A DNA stretch of 64,000 nucleotides from Chlorophyllum brunneum (GCA_963576785.1 OY756140.1:2170001-2234000), one strand, 5' to 3'. Shown: positions 34,768 through 47,345, counted from the stretch's first letter. Notes: generated by a model from the letters alone, not told the origin. Translations and numbers: made by a program.

Positions 34768-36854
34768 TTAGGTGGCAGTATAGACTATGATCTTATCCAG
34801 GTCCGCAGCATAGTCTGAAACCCACGTGAGATCGTCGGGCAAAATAAGGGGGATTGGCCAGGGCTTACTGTTCTGGTTGGCGGAGAAGGTGATAGAGTTA
34901 GCGCCACTTCGCAAGTTAAGTTTGACTGGAACGGAGAGAAGAACGTGGCCACCGCCAGTGTTGGGTTGATCGACGAGAATAGGAGAACCACCATTGACGC
35001 TGAAAGGGAAGTAGAAATGAAGGTTCTCATGCTGACCTAGCAAATGGAATCATACCTGACTGTGGTATTCCTCCAAGTCGAATCACCTAGGTCCGCCATG
35101 AATGAGCTTGTTGGAAACACAGGTGACCGGTACACACCGTTAGCGTAGTATAATGACACCCATTGCTGTCTGCCAATACCTTGGACATTATTGATGGTGA
35201 CGGATCCACCATTGCCTTTTATGATACTCAGATACAATTCGAGTCTGTATACCACTGAACTCACCCAACCATCCGACGGCGCGTCCACCAGAGAACGAAC
35301 CATCAGATAAAATCTGTGCAGAGCCACTGATTGCACCAGACTCAGCCTCGTACGCCGTTCCAGTGGCGGCTGTGAATGTGTTGGCGGAGAGGTTGACGCT
35401 CCAGACATCGGCGGCTACGATTTGAGGGGAACCAGAGCCCCAAGCCATGGGATACCAGATGTACCTACTGCTACCCAGTAAAGACGGCCTCCAGCGGTCA
35501 CCCATGTAGATGGCGAAGTTTGAGCTAAACAGCATATCAAAGGCATTTTGAGAAAAGTATGTGCGAGTAGCCGCCGGAGCAATATCTGCTTGGGAAGACC
35601 ATGGACCGGAAAGTGACTGGAAGAGAGGTTTTTACCAGAATCTGCAGAGTAAGAAAGGAGGAAGCTTACAGGAGCCGTGAAGAACTTGTTTGGATTGGGA
35701 TCCCATCCAGTTGTATGGGATGCGAACAGGTAGTAGACCTAAATCCAGTGAATATCGATATATGGAGAGGGAAGGAGACATATACCCCGTTACGCTTGAT
35801 AATTCCGGGGGATTCGAGGGTAGAACCTACTTCCAGTTGATGTATACTTACAGGAGAGAAAATATAGGCACATACCAGATAGCACACTGACTTGGGACTG
35901 TACGTTAAGATAGCTAGAATCCAGTCTAGAAATCTTGAAATTCTGATTGTTGTCAGAAGCATAGAGCAGGTAAACTGTTTGCGCAGCTATGCGAACAAGG
36001 AGAGTAAATTTATGTGGTTGAGAGGAAATCTAGTATAAATACCATCATCTGTTTTTGGGGTTGAGTCGTGAAAACGAACGGATATCATAGAATAGACTTG
36101 CCATCCTGGTAGAGACCCATGTCTCTGGAATCTGCTCCTAGTGGTTTGAAACTTGATCGATAGGTGTAGGGGCCACAAGGGCTTGACGCAGTGGCAACAC
36201 CGACCTCTGCTGCTCCATAGCTGATCCGGAGTGGTAAGATATCAAACGCGTGGTTGTAAGCCGTATTAACGCACTTGGAGGTGTCAGAGTGAAACCACAT
36301 AACATATTGGTTCATCTGAAAACGTAGGCGCTGAGCCAAGAGAAGCGAAACTGAATGAGACGATACTGACGGATTTGTTGAAGACGACTAGCGTTGTCCG
36401 GAGTTAGCGGAGGGAGCGGTTCAATAGCACCAAAACTGACCTTTCGGCCTCTCAACAATGTTAGATGTGGAAATGCTAGTTCCAGGGATCGGTGTCAGGG
36501 CATCATTGTGGCGGGTCCATGAGGCAAGATCATTAGACTGAAATATGCATGAGACATGGACGACAAGTCATAACAAGGAGCACACACTGAGTAGCAAGAG
36601 ACTGCCTTGAAGAGAGCACTATTGTGCGATTTATCTTCACCGAACCAGTAGAAAGTGGATCCGACCTTGTTACCGCATCGTAAGCTACATCGAGACCGTT
36701 TTCCAGGATTATCGCCTACTTTCAAGAAGCCACCGCCATGAGCCTGGATAACGTTACCGCTTGTATCCGTCCACGTTGCACCAGGAACAATGACCGCTCC
36801 AAGGGTACGAGCCGCACAGATGGCGATTAAAATCAGAGTGTGTTTGATTTGCAT
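34768..36854 (-). CDS. Secreted GH43 exo-beta-1,3-galactanase with CBM35-like tail
   Basis: Extracellular glycoside hydrolase likely acting on beta-1,3-galactan of arabinogalactan proteins. MQIKHTLILIAICAARTLGA is a signal peptide; an upstream in-frame ATG at 36878 would spoil it, so 36854 is preferred. The five-bladed domain shows QAHGGGFLK-VGSTFYWFGE, NIVERPK, AEVGVATASSPCGPY, SRDMGLYQDD, YLLYASDNNQNF, STLESPGIIKRNG (Glu equivalent to the general acid of GH43 subfamily 24) and IYMGDRW. The C-terminal 150 residues (YEAESGAISGSAQIL ... SDYAADLDKIIVY) look like CBM35. About ten introns; one (36049..36101) is GC-AG. Not every junction near 35200-35700 was resolved. Confidence 0.87.
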
Positions 36855-37466
36855 TTCTGAATTCACAGGTCTATCCAAAAGTGCCCGCTTAAATAGCTTG
36901 ATGAATCCTTCTCAAGGCGCGAGACTACGACGGGCCAACCCCGGTAGCTGGAGTCGACAGCTTGCTCATGGGATATGGTCAGGTGCAAAAGCGAGCATGA
37001 GACAGAAGTATCAAGTCCGGTGCTTCTGATAATACGTGGTGCCGGACCGCCCGAGCACCTGTTGCTAGACATCCCGGGTTATTTATTCCAGCCCAGTGCA
37101 TGACTTTAATTACGCTGAGGGAGCAAGATCATTGAGAGTGCGCTGCTTGTCATTCGCTCAGCGCGTCTGTTCGGGAAGTTTGTCGGAACGGAGTCCCCAC
37201 AAGGTTCAAAACAACGGGGCGGTCCGTGTCGTTCCCTGCAATGATGGCTTCTTTAACGAACAGCATTTAGTCTGTGCAATCGATGACAAGTTGAGACCTG
37301 AGGCCTGAGGCATGTGCATGAGGCCTGAGAGGCTGATACCTATTCGTTAACACGGAGGTGCTGGGAGAACCACCGGATAATTCGCGATGCCATGCTGACC
37401 TGGATTACATAAGCGATATGGTCCAAGTAATTTCTTTTTCGGAACGTCTTCAACACCCGGTCTAGT
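36855..37466. promoter_or_regulatory. Divergent promoter, GH43 / ROK1
   Basis: 612 bases between opposite starts. AT-rich TTATTTATT at 37080-37088 is a weak TATA candidate for the minus strand. No repeats or ORFs of note. Confidence 0.35.
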
Positions 37467-39573
37467 ATGGAGGCTTTCCAATTATTGTCAAGTTGCGGGG
37501 TCAAGTTCAACAAGACTAAGTATAAGAAGGATGTTAGCCTATTCACTGTATGTGTACCGCTTCGCACTTTTCCACTCAGGCAGCTGACCATCAAAAGGAT
37601 AGGTCGATCACCAAGGAATCGTCTTCTGTTGGTGTTTTCGGGAGAGAGATACCTGTGGAACTAGATTTCTTCCAGTATGCTCAAAATAGAAGTGCAAAAC
37701 GGAAACATCAAGACATTACCTCTGGGCAGCCCCAGGTCAAAAGGCGACGGCTCCACCAGGAAATTGAATCTAATCACAAAAACGAACAGTCGGAACAACC
37801 TCAGGAGGCAGAACCGCCATCTGCTAAACACAGAGTAACATGCAAAGGCAATGACATCCCTGCCGCTGTCGATACATTTGAAGATCTTCGTAGAGCATAC
37901 CATATTACTTCTCAGCTTTTCCGGAACGTCGCAAAGAATGGGTATCGACATCCAACGAGCATACAGTCTCACGCAGTGCCTATAATAATGAAGGTATTCT
38001 CCCGCCCCCTCCCCGTATCTCCTCCATCCTTGAGATCGATTACTGATCGGAGCCATCAGTTTCGCGACCTCGCCGCTATTTCACCTACGGGTACCGGAAA
38101 AACACTTTCGTACTTGCTTCCTATCATTGCTTCGCTACAGGCACCAATATCAAGCATGAAAAATGAAACAGAACTCGGGGTTCGTGCGTTGGTGATAGCA
38201 CCCACCCGAGAACTCGCGCACCAGATACATAACGAATCATTGAAATTGGCACAGGGCCGGAAATGGCGGACAATCCTCTTCAGTAAAGCGACTGCGAGCA
38301 CCTTAGCTGATAAGAAAGTCAGAGATAAAGTCGGTCAGTTATGTTCATACCGGGATTACGTATATGGGATTTTAATCTGCCCCGCCTAGACATCATCGTC
38401 AGCACTCCACTACGTCTTCTAACATCATTACAAGCAGGAACTCTTGACCTCCAAAAGTACAGTGTAGACCAGAGCATCGACTTAGCACGGAAACTGATCC
38501 TGGTTCTAGTGTCCGTCATTTGATATTGGACGAGGCTGACAGACTCCTCGACACAGAATTTCTCTCTCAAGTACAAGAGATCGTGGCGGCCTGCAGTCAT
38601 CCCAAGATTCAAAAGGCTGTATTCAGTGCTACCCTCCCAGCCGGCGCAGAGAAAATCGCGATGAGAATGCTACAGGATCCTATACGAATCGTTGTTGGTC
38701 TCAAGTATGCTATATCATACTCATTCAATGCACACTCATTCAAGTGTCTATGCCTTAGAGATATACCACTCCCTCTCATCCAGCAAAGCCTCACATACGT
38801 CGCTGATGACCAATCCAAGCTTCCCAGTCTGTTAGCCTCCTTCGCCAAGCCGTATAACCCTCCTGTCCTTATCTTCACTTCAACGCAACCGCGTGCAATT
38901 TCACTGGCCGAAGAACTCACGTTGAATGGGATATCAAGCGTAGATTGCCTGCACGCTGGAATGACTAGAAAAGAACGTGATGATGCTGTCAGCCGTATGC
39001 ACCAAGGTAAAAGCTGGATACTGATTAGCACGGAGGTCATGGCCCGTGGTATAGATTTTAAGGGCGTGCGTGAGGTCATCAACTATGATTTCCCAACGAG
39101 TGTGCAAAGTTACATCCATAGAATTGGTACGTGCTTTCCAGCTGCACTTGTACCACTATTAACCACTCTCGAAGGTCGTACGGGTCGTGCCGGACGAGAA
39201 GGCAAGGCTGTCACATTCTTCACTGACGAGGATGCTCCTTTCCTCAAATCGTATGACCTGTATTCCAAGCCTCATTACTCTGGTTGAACTCATCCATCCT
39301 TAGCATTGCCAACGTAATCTTACAATCTGGTCAGTTGGTACCGGACTGGATCATCAAACTTCCAAAACCCTCAAAGATGAAGCGTATGGATATGGGTAAA
39401 GTGAAGCGACCAGACATTGTCAATGGTGCTCGGAGGATTGGGCGCCAGGATGCAATCAAGAAACGGTGCGTTTGCCTGGTATAAATTGTTGTTCAAGATT
39501 TAGTGTATCCCTCAGCGATATGATTGCGGGCTCCAAACGGCGAAAGGCCAAAGCTGTTGTCGAGACAAAGTAG
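37467..39573 (+). CDS. ROK1: DEAD-box RNA helicase Rok1 / DDX52
   Basis: Nucleolar RNA helicase for 18S rRNA maturation. Starts EAFQLLSSCGVKFNKTKYKK, the family N-terminus. Helicase motifs in order: Q-motif PTSIQSHAVP, motif I SPTGTGKT, APTRELAHQI, STPLRLL, DEAD in ILDEADRLLD (38520), SAT in FSATLPAGAEKI, LHAGMTRKERDD, STEVMARGIDFKGV and, across an intron, HRIGRTGRAGREG. The C-terminus is basic (GSKRRKAKAVVETK). First exon 37467..37547; about eight introns of 48-70 nt, not all resolved. An acceptor at 37594 (rather than 37578, which would make a 31-nt intron) is preferred. Confidence 0.92.
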
Positions 39574-39668
39574 AAGATGGGTATAAATTATCGCGACCAT
39601 GGTGACTGATGATGCATGGTGACGAGGAGATATCGTCTATCATAAAACGTGTTGTACGGATCTATGGC

Positions 39669-41845
39669 TCACCGCTTGGTCCGTTTAGTAGTGGGTTCAG
39701 AAACGGAATCGTCCGTTAATATGTGCCCTGCTTGGCGTTGTTCGTGGAGCCATGCAATACAATCTTCCTTGGTGCTTGTTGGGTGTTCCAATTGCCATTC
39801 GATGACTTTACCCAACACGTGCCCGAGCCAAACCCCAGGCTTTTTTGCCTTGAGTGCAGTCACGATTTGTCGGCCCTGGAATAAATGGCAGGGACAGTAT
39901 TAAGCGGGCAGTTTTGTAGACCAGCAGAATTACCTACATCTAGCAGAGGTCTCATTTCACTTGCATCACGAAGGTTCAGATCTTCAATCTTCCTGGCAAA
40001 GCGATTATATCTCTCGATGACCATGGTCGTTCTGTCCTCTGAAACCTATAATTGGTAAATGTGCAGGTTAAAAATAAGTGGGAACACTAACCATCCAAAA
40101 CGTCGGCCTCGACGTCATAGTGCTCAACCAATTCTTGCACAAGCGAAAACAAAAATGAGCTTGTCCAGTGAGAGCCCGTGGCAGAATTATGAATCAACTT
40201 TTCTCGTAGTAACAGTCCTAAGTCTTGTCAGTCAATTTGGGTAATTATAGGATGAATCGGCGCACCGATCCCAACTCGTTCCGACGTTGGATGTAGTTTG
40301 CTCGGTTTGGCGACCGCAGGAGCTATAATAGCGCAAGCAGCGAACATTGGAGGTATACCATCTAAGAAGTGCGACTGTGCTCCCAGCTTCAGTGATTCAC
40401 GTATAACGAGGTCGACTAGATATCGATCCTTGTTCTTCTTGTCACGGTAGGTCAGACACTTGAATGGCATAAGCGCAGCGGCGAGATAGAGACGTGGTGA
40501 GCAAGTTGGGTCACTCATGATGGCTTCATAATAGAATGGATGAGGGCTGGGGAGTTTGAGGTTGACTTTTTGTTCCAGACCTCTGAGAAGATGCCGGAGT
40601 ATCAAAACTGCAGCGAGGCTGGTATTGGGAGAGTTAGGTGTTCCAGAAAGAGTGGAAGAGAAGACTTCGGGTATTGCAAAAAATATCGCGTCGTAAAGGG
40701 ATAGATTATGTATGAGTTCAATGGAGCGGAGTGGATTCCGGCCTAATCTTTGTCAGGGCCAAGATGTGGGATAAGAACGAGTCAAGTCACCCTTAATCAT
40801 CTTTACCAATTCTTCGCCTATTCGTTCTCGGGCTACCTTACTAACGATAGCTTTCTTGACTTAAGAGGTCAGGGGCCAGGTTGAGTTCCTAGAAACTTGA
40901 GGATCTCACTTGGATTACGGGGTCTTTTGCAGCTTCCTCTATGTCTTGAACGATCTCAAAGCCAAGACGGCTAGCAAATCGTACGCATCGCAGGACACGT
41001 AAAGGGTCGTCGAGGAAGGTCTCGCGTGGTGCCAGGGGCGTCCGAATTATGCCATTGCGTAGGTCGCTGCGCCCCTAGGAAATGTTTATGAGCGTATCCC
41101 TTGGTGTCGGAAAAAAACTCAGCTCACCTGTTCTGTGAAATCTTCCACTTCACGCAAGTGAACGTTGTAGTATAGTGCATTTATCGTGATATCTCTTCTT
41201 AGCGCGTCTTGCAGGGGTGTCCCGAAAGACTAGAGTGATTATACCGGTTAACTGAGTATTGTCAGGACTGAACTAATTGACTGACAACACCGGTCGGGAT
41301 GCGACTATCGCTCGCATATTCTTCGCTTCTTAGGTTCACTAGATCAATGTCCAATCCGAGGATTTTGAATGTGGCCGTCTCAAGATGTTTCGATTGCTCT
41401 GGATTTTGTGCAATCTTGCTGATTGTTCCAGTTTCCAACCCCTTCTCGCGAGCATATGAGGCTAATCCCTCGGCGAAGGCAAACCCCATCGTGTTGCTGA
41501 GCGCAATATCGATATCATGACACTCTGAGCCAAGTAACTGTTTCCATGGAACTGAGATCTCAGCGGACGATCGTGCGTTGAGTCATCGGTACCGACCTTG
41601 TCGCGAACCCAACCACCCGCAATTCTACATACTGTGCGTGCGGATGAATCTCCGTGTGTGTTCTTCACGTAGTCGTCCAGTAACTGGCAAATGCGATCTT
41701 CGTCTTCTGTGAGCTGGACATGCATCTCTGAGGGAACTATGCATCTCTTCATGGGAAAATTGCGGAGGGACATTGTAGAATGATACCTAGAAAATATATC
41801 GAGAGCCTTATTGTTGGTGCAGAACCGGTGGCGGAGGCTGTACAT
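39669..41845 (-). CDS. CCA1: CCA-adding tRNA nucleotidyltransferase
   Basis: Adds and repairs the 3'-CCA of tRNAs. The class II catalytic motif LLGSECHDIDIAL (about 41500-41545) supplies the metal-binding D-x-D. Others are AGGWVRDK, RRDITINALYYN, LRNGIIRTP and DDPLRVLRCVRFASRLGFEI. The first 24 residues (MYSLRHRFCTNNKALDIFSR...) are basic and free of acids, like a mitochondrial presequence. In-frame Met codons follow at about residues 25 and 32, so one gene may produce mitochondrial and cytosolic/nuclear enzymes, as known for yeast CCA1. About eight introns. Shares a 200-base promoter with VAC8. Confidence 0.92.
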
Positions 41846-42045
41846 GCAACAGTGGTTGGGACGTCACTGTCGCAGATTAACCAGGGAGCTCAACGCACGT
41901 GATTCGAAGCTGCTGCCGTACACGTTTCGCACGGATTATCCTTCGTGGGCTTGAACCTTCTCGGTTTAATTTCAAGCACGCAGCCCGTCCAAGTCACTCT
42001 TCCCGCTACCCTCGCTTTCGGCTCACTCACCCCAACACAGTACGA
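41846..42045. promoter_or_regulatory. Divergent promoter CCA1 / VAC8 with CACGTG
   Basis: 200 bases separating opposite start codons, with one CACGTG at 41896..41901. A compact shared promoter is inferred from the layout. Confidence 0.4.
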
Positions 42046-44358
42046 ATGGGAAATATATCTAGCTGCTGCGAATCGTGCTGTATGTTTACCTCCCCTGAAT
42101 CCTGATCCTAAACCCACATCTCTGCAGTCCAGGGGCGCAGGTCTCAACAGTACGAACCCCTACTCTTGGAGAACGAGCGAGAAGCGGTGGCTGATTTACT
42201 GCAATACCTTGAAAGTCTGTGTCTCTGTTCCTTACCAGCTCCCTTTTCTCAGCATTCCTGCAGACCGCGCAACAACCAATTTCTTCTCGGGCGATCCTCT
42301 TTCTGCTCTCACCACACTCTCCTTCTCCGATAATGTCGACCTCCAACGGAGTGCTGCCCTTGCCTTCGCTGAAATCACAGAAAAAGAAGTACGACCTGTT
42401 GGTAGAGATACACTGGATCCCATCCTCTTCTTGTTGAGTAGCCACGATGCCGAAGTTCAGAGGGCAGCAAGCGCCGCTCTTGGGAATTTAGCTGTGAATA
42501 GTAAGGCAGCAACAATGGCAACCAGTACCTTGCTGACCCTCCTGCAGCTGACAACAAACTTCTCATCGTCAAGCTTGGCGGACTGGAACCGCTCATACGC
42601 CAGATGTTGAGTCCTAATGTGGAAGTCCAGTGCAACGCCGTCGGTTGCGTGACGAATTTGGCAACTCATGGTGTTTGCCTTTACGCATGTTACTCGTACG
42701 GCTTGTTAACACCGTTCTCCAGATGATAACAAGTCCAAGATTGCCAAGTCAGGAGCCTTGGTTCCTCTGACTCGTCTTGCCCGTTCGAAGGACATGCGTG
42801 TGCAGAGAAACGCGACTGGTGCGTTGCTGAACATGACACATTCAGGCAAGTTCGAGTTACAGACCCACTCCACTTGCCATTTACACACATATTAGATGAG
42901 AACCGACAGCAACTGGTCAATGCCGGCGCCATCCCAGTCCTCGTCAATCTTCTGAACTCACCTGATACTGATGTTCAGTATTACTGTACAACCGCTTTGA
43001 GTAATATTGCTGTCGATGGTTTGTTTATCTCGCTCCTTTTCGTGATTATGGGTTGAGTTGACTACTCGACCGTCAGCTACAAACAGGAAGAAGCTTGCAC
43101 AGAGCGAGCCGAAGCTTATCAGTAGCCTCGTACAGCTCATGGATAGTCCCAGCCTCAAAGTTCAATGCCAGGCTGCCCTTGCCCTCCGCAACCTGGCAAG
43201 CGATGGTGAGAAATTCTGCGTGAGCATGTAATACCCGTATAACCTGTTCACACAGAGAAATATCAACTTGAAATTGTCAAATGCGACGGTCTACAGGCCC
43301 TCCTCCGCCTACTACAATCTACATATCTTCCTCTCATTCTTTCCTCTGCCGCATGCGTTCGCAACGTGTCTATTCATCCGCAAAATGAATCACCCATCAT
43401 CGAGTCTGGCTTTCTGCAGCCCCTGATCAACTTGCTTTCCTTCAAGGAGAATGAAGAGGTCCAATGCCATGCTATTTCGACTTTGCGGAACCTCGCTGCC
43501 AGCTCAGAAAAGAACAAGGGAGCAATTGTCAAGGCCGGGGCGATTCAAACTATCAAGGAACTTGTGCTTGAAGTACCTGTGGGTGTCCAAAGTGAGATGA
43601 CGGCCTGCGTTGCCGTCCTTGCGCTTAGTGGTGAGCGTCTCCTTGTGTCTGTAATGCATTATGCCTTACGGTGTTGTCAGATGAACTCAAAAGCCAACTT
43701 CTGGAGATGGGTGTTCTAGAGTTTTTGATCCCTTTGACCAATTCCTCGAGTGGAGAGGTTCAAGGCAATGCTGCTGCTGCCATTGGTAACCTGTCATCGA
43801 AAGACAATCGCATTGCCAACGATGACTATTCTCACTTCAACGACGTCTGGGAAAAGCCTGATGGTGGCATGCATGACTACTTGCATCGATTCCTCATAAG
43901 TCCCGATGGTACCTTCCAACACATAGCCGTCTGGACAATTGTACAGCTGCTTGAATCTGGGGGTGCGCATTTCTGAAGCTAGCCTGCTTTACTTGGCAAC
44001 TAATTTTGGTCCAGATCCCCAGCTGATTAGTAATATTAGAAACTCTTCCAGAGTTCTTCCCTTCGTCCGTACTCTCTCCCATTCCCGGACATCCACACCT
44101 GCTTCATCTGTCGGTACTCCCCATTCTCATCACTCGGTGACTCAGTCCCAAGATGATGAAGCGTTGCTGGGACAACAAGAAATTGCTGTTCTTGCTCGTC
44201 GAATTTTGGAATACGTGGAGGGGGATGAAGGATTCGCTTCATCTAGCGTTGGAGGATCTCACGTTCAACCGGGTTCGTCAATAGGTAGCTCCCAGCGTGA
44301 CCACGAGGAACTCCGGCGCAGCGTGAGGGAAGCATTTGCGCCAGGATCCCACCGCTAG
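42046..44358 (+). CDS. VAC8: Vacuolar armadillo-repeat protein Vac8
   Basis: Peripheral vacuole-membrane protein for vacuole inheritance, fusion, nucleus-vacuole contact and Cvt/autophagy. Ten exons: 42046..42079, 42128..42214, 42264..42500, 42548..42670, 42723..42845, 42896..43018, 43077..43205, 43256..43630, 43681..43962, 44015..44358 (618 aa). [11 protein letters not shown] carries the N-myristoylation Gly2 and Cys palmitoylation sites. [23 protein letters not shown] sequence follows, then armadillo repeats ([64 protein letters not shown]). Three successive exons are 123 nt and begin in the same phase, one per repeat. Intron 42846..42895 is GC-AG with donor GCAAGT. Confidence 0.96.
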
Positions 44359-45318
44359 ATTTTCCTTTCGTCGTTTCTAGGTTCATCTCGTTAGATTTCA
44401 TTGGACGTTGTATCCCCCTTCTACCTGTTTGTCTGGCCAACAAGGAGCTCACTGCGTGTTTTCCACTTGCCTCATTCATCCACGTCTTATGGCCTATGGT
44501 ATTATTATTTTGGTTTCTTGTATGGTCGAGTTCACTGTTTCATCTTAGTATATACATATGCGTTTTCACAATTTTTTTGTATGATGTTTGGACAGCTACG
44601 GAAGTAGTACAACACGAGTATGTTATGATCTGATGGGTTAAATGCTCCGAGGCTACGTTGACTCTGAGGCTGGATAAGATGAAAGAGGGATGGGGACAAT
44701 GTGCTGAAGACTGTGCGCAGTTGTCAAGGGGCTTTGTTTGTTGGCTCCGACCGGCAGAAACCCCGATGGTCTGGACAGAGAACAATGGAGATCGGAGGGG
44801 GACCGCCCGGAGGCCATGGAAGGGATCCTGTGAGGTGCCGACAGCCAAGGTGTTTCGGGCTTGCTGGAGAGATCAGAAAACTGTTTCCTACAGGCCTCGT
44901 GTCGGGTGCATGCGAAGGAGAGTGTGGGATAGGCAGGCCAAGGCACCCGCGTGGTTTGCCTCGCGTTATTTGCTCACTTCAGGGCGGAACCTATTCATAA
45001 AACACTGACGGCATTTGTCTACCTAGTCTCTAGGTCTTCTTTCCTTACTCCCATCCTTCTTGCCTTTGCGGCCCAATTTTCTTCTTCTACAAGGCTGCGC
45101 CTTGCCAATTTCTTCTTGAATTCCAACACCTTCACTGTGATCCCCATCCAACATTGACTCCCCCTCCAACATCCCCAACAATCACCTCGCGCCCTCGCTT
45201 CACGGAACGAGGTCTAGCAATATCTCAGAACTTGTGTCCTCCATTGCACCCCGACTCTTTATCGGACTATCTATTCTATCAACGAACTTCCGACATTGGG
45301 CGCTGCCGTCGGACCGCT
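44359..45318. other. Intergenic VAC8 to GH16
   Basis: 960 bases holding the 3' region of VAC8 and the promoter of the GH16 gene. Overlapping short ORFs on both strands (44540-45000) have no protein-like features. The last 200 bases are C/T-rich, a likely 5' leader. Confidence 0.45.
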
Positions 45319-47023
45319 ATGCGATTCTTCAAATCCTTTCCACTGCCCCTGATATTCTTCATTACGAACTTCACACCAGCAGGAGCCAACTTCGTTCCAC
45401 GCACCCTACAGAGGGCACATACGTTCGCTGCGAAAAGAACGCACAACCTCGCTAATGATCTTCGGCTTGCTTTTGGACGTGTGTTGGTACCGAGGGATGC
45501 CACTTTCGCCCCTCCTACTCAACGTGTCGTATATTGCAAAACGAAGCAATCCCCTTTTAACGCTGGGCAGACGGGTGGAAGCAACGTAACGAGTGTGAGT
45601 GCTGGAGGGAGCTCGACAAAGGTTTACCCGCCCTCGAGTATGTCCGGGGCGAAAACCGCGACTGGCAGTCAACCTAGTGCCACCGGTGCCGTGCCAGGAT
45701 CGCACTGGAAACTTCAACAATCCTATGTGCGCATTCTTATTTTGGCCCTTGCCCCCCGGTGGTGATGGTGCAACAACTGACCCTCGTGGATAGGCTGGAA
45801 ATAGCTTCTTCCAAGGATGGGATTTCTTCACAGGGGGCGATCCCACAAATGGTGTGTCCTTCGTTAATTCTGCCTTACTGCGCAGCATAACGTGATTCAT
45901 GTGTGCAGGTATCGTGAGCTATATTGACGAAGCCGATGCTGTGAGTGATTCCATCAAATAGTTCTTGTGTATCCTGAGCTTAATGGACACGAACACGTAG
46001 CGGTCGAGCGGCCTCCTGGAGGTAAACGGGCAAGGTAATGCCATCATGCGGGTGGAGACCACACCTAGGGTGGACAGTGTACGCAAGAGTGTACGTATCA
46101 CGACCCGGTTTGAGTTTAACGGGGGACTGGTTATCATGGATTCTGTTCATATGCCCACCGGCTGTGGGACGTGGCCGTGAGTATTATTTAATCACCTCAC
46201 AAGAGACCCTGGCTGAAATTCGGCGCGGTGGCAGTGCATTCTGGACGAACGGTCCCAATTGGCCTCAAGGGGGCGAAATCGACATTGTTGAAGGCGTTAA
46301 TGATTACACGAATGATCAGGCTACGATACATACTGGGGTTGGGTGTTCGATTCCGAGTACCGACCAGAACGTTCTTGCTATCACGGGCAATGTCATCGGC
46401 CAGACAGATTGTGCTGCTGCAAATACGGGAAACCAAGGCTGCGGCATTCGAGCCAGTTCGAGCAATTCGTTTGGCGCTTCGTTCAATAAGAATGGTGGTG
46501 GAATCTACGCGAGTAAGTTGTGGTGCTAGCTTCACTACCACTGTTGTTGAATGCAAAACTAGTGAAATGGGATTCTACTGGTATCGCCGTGTATTTCTTC
46601 CCTCGAGGATCCGAGCCAGCCGATATTGGTACCGAGAAGCCGCAGCCTGATTCATGGGGATCTGCACTGGCAAGGTGGCCCGCCACATCTTGCGATCCTT
46701 TTGAGTTTTTTAAGGAACATCATGCTATATTTGATACGACATTATGGTGTGTGGCCATCTCGCTGTTCCGTTTGTAGAAACTGAAGTTGTGCGTGCAGTG
46801 GTGACTGGGCTGGAGGTGTCTGGTCAATCGCCGGAATACCTGGACAAGAACAAAGTTGCGCCCAGAGAACTGGCTATGCCACATGCGAAGAGTTTGTGCG
46901 AGCGAGCGGATCCGCATTGAATGAAGCCTGTATGTGACCTCCGTTCTCCTGGCGTACAGCCAAATTCATGCTCTTCTAGATTGGGAGGTGAAGAGCGTGA
47001 AGATCTACCAGTCCCAGAACTGA
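45319..47023 (+). CDS. Secreted GH16 endo-beta-glucanase / transglycosylase
   Basis: Extracellular or wall-bound glucan-active enzyme. Exons 45319..45726, 45794..45851, 45909..45940, 46001..46176, 46235..46512, 46563..46746, 46799..46929, 46980..47023 give 436 aa. MRFFKSFPLPLIFFITNFT is a signal peptide. About 115 Ser/Gly/Pro-rich residues precede the catalytic domain, which begins near NSFFQGWDFFTGGDPTNG. The GH16 active site is GGEIDIVEG (nucleophile Glu, assisting Asp, acid/base Glu), preceded by AFWTNGPNWPQ and followed by a Cys-rich stretch. It resembles the basidiomycete wall-glucan (laminarinase/MLG-like) group; exact substrate is uncertain. Confidence 0.92.
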
Positions 47024-47179
47024 GAGCTCTTGCACACTACTCGTCGATAGATATGTACGCATGATGGACCTTGCATCGTACAATACACACTCACGACTGC
47101 GCCTTTGACGTCAGCAGACACCGAGTGGCTGTGCACGACCCATATAAAGCCCCATACATACCACAAAAGGAAATGTCCA

Positions 47180-47192
47180 GAATATTCGTGAA
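47180..47192 (+). promoter_or_regulatory. Heat-shock element
   Basis: GAATATTCGTGAA matches GAAnnTTCnnGAA, the three-unit site of heat-shock factor, 154-166 bases before the BAG start codon. Confidence 0.6.
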
Positions 47193-47292
47193 ATCGCCTG
47201 TGCACGCGAGCCGGTGGTCAGTCAGCGTTTTGACTACATCACTGACTAGACCACCGACGCGCGTCCGCTGACGTGTACGGACGCGCATACTG

Positions 47293-47300
47293 GTATAAAT
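47293..47300 (+). promoter_or_regulatory. TATA box of the BAG gene
   Basis: TATAAATA lies 46 bases before the ATG at 47346, which implies a very short leader. Confidence 0.6.
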
Positions 47301-47345
47301 ACCCCTCCCGGGTAGTCCACTTCTGCTCAACGCACACACACTTCC

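Larger units (their letters stand above)
47024..47345 (+). promoter_or_regulatory. Promoter of BAG gene with HSE and TATA box
   Basis: 322 bases between the GH16 stop and the BAG start. It contains a three-unit heat-shock element (47180..47192) and TATAAATA (47293..47300). This is the most classical inducible-promoter layout in the window. Confidence 0.6.

Noticed and set aside
44540..45000. Overlapping ORFs between VAC8 and GH16
   Set aside because: Two strands and several frames open at once with odd composition (Arg/Trp/Gly), no motif, no splice model.
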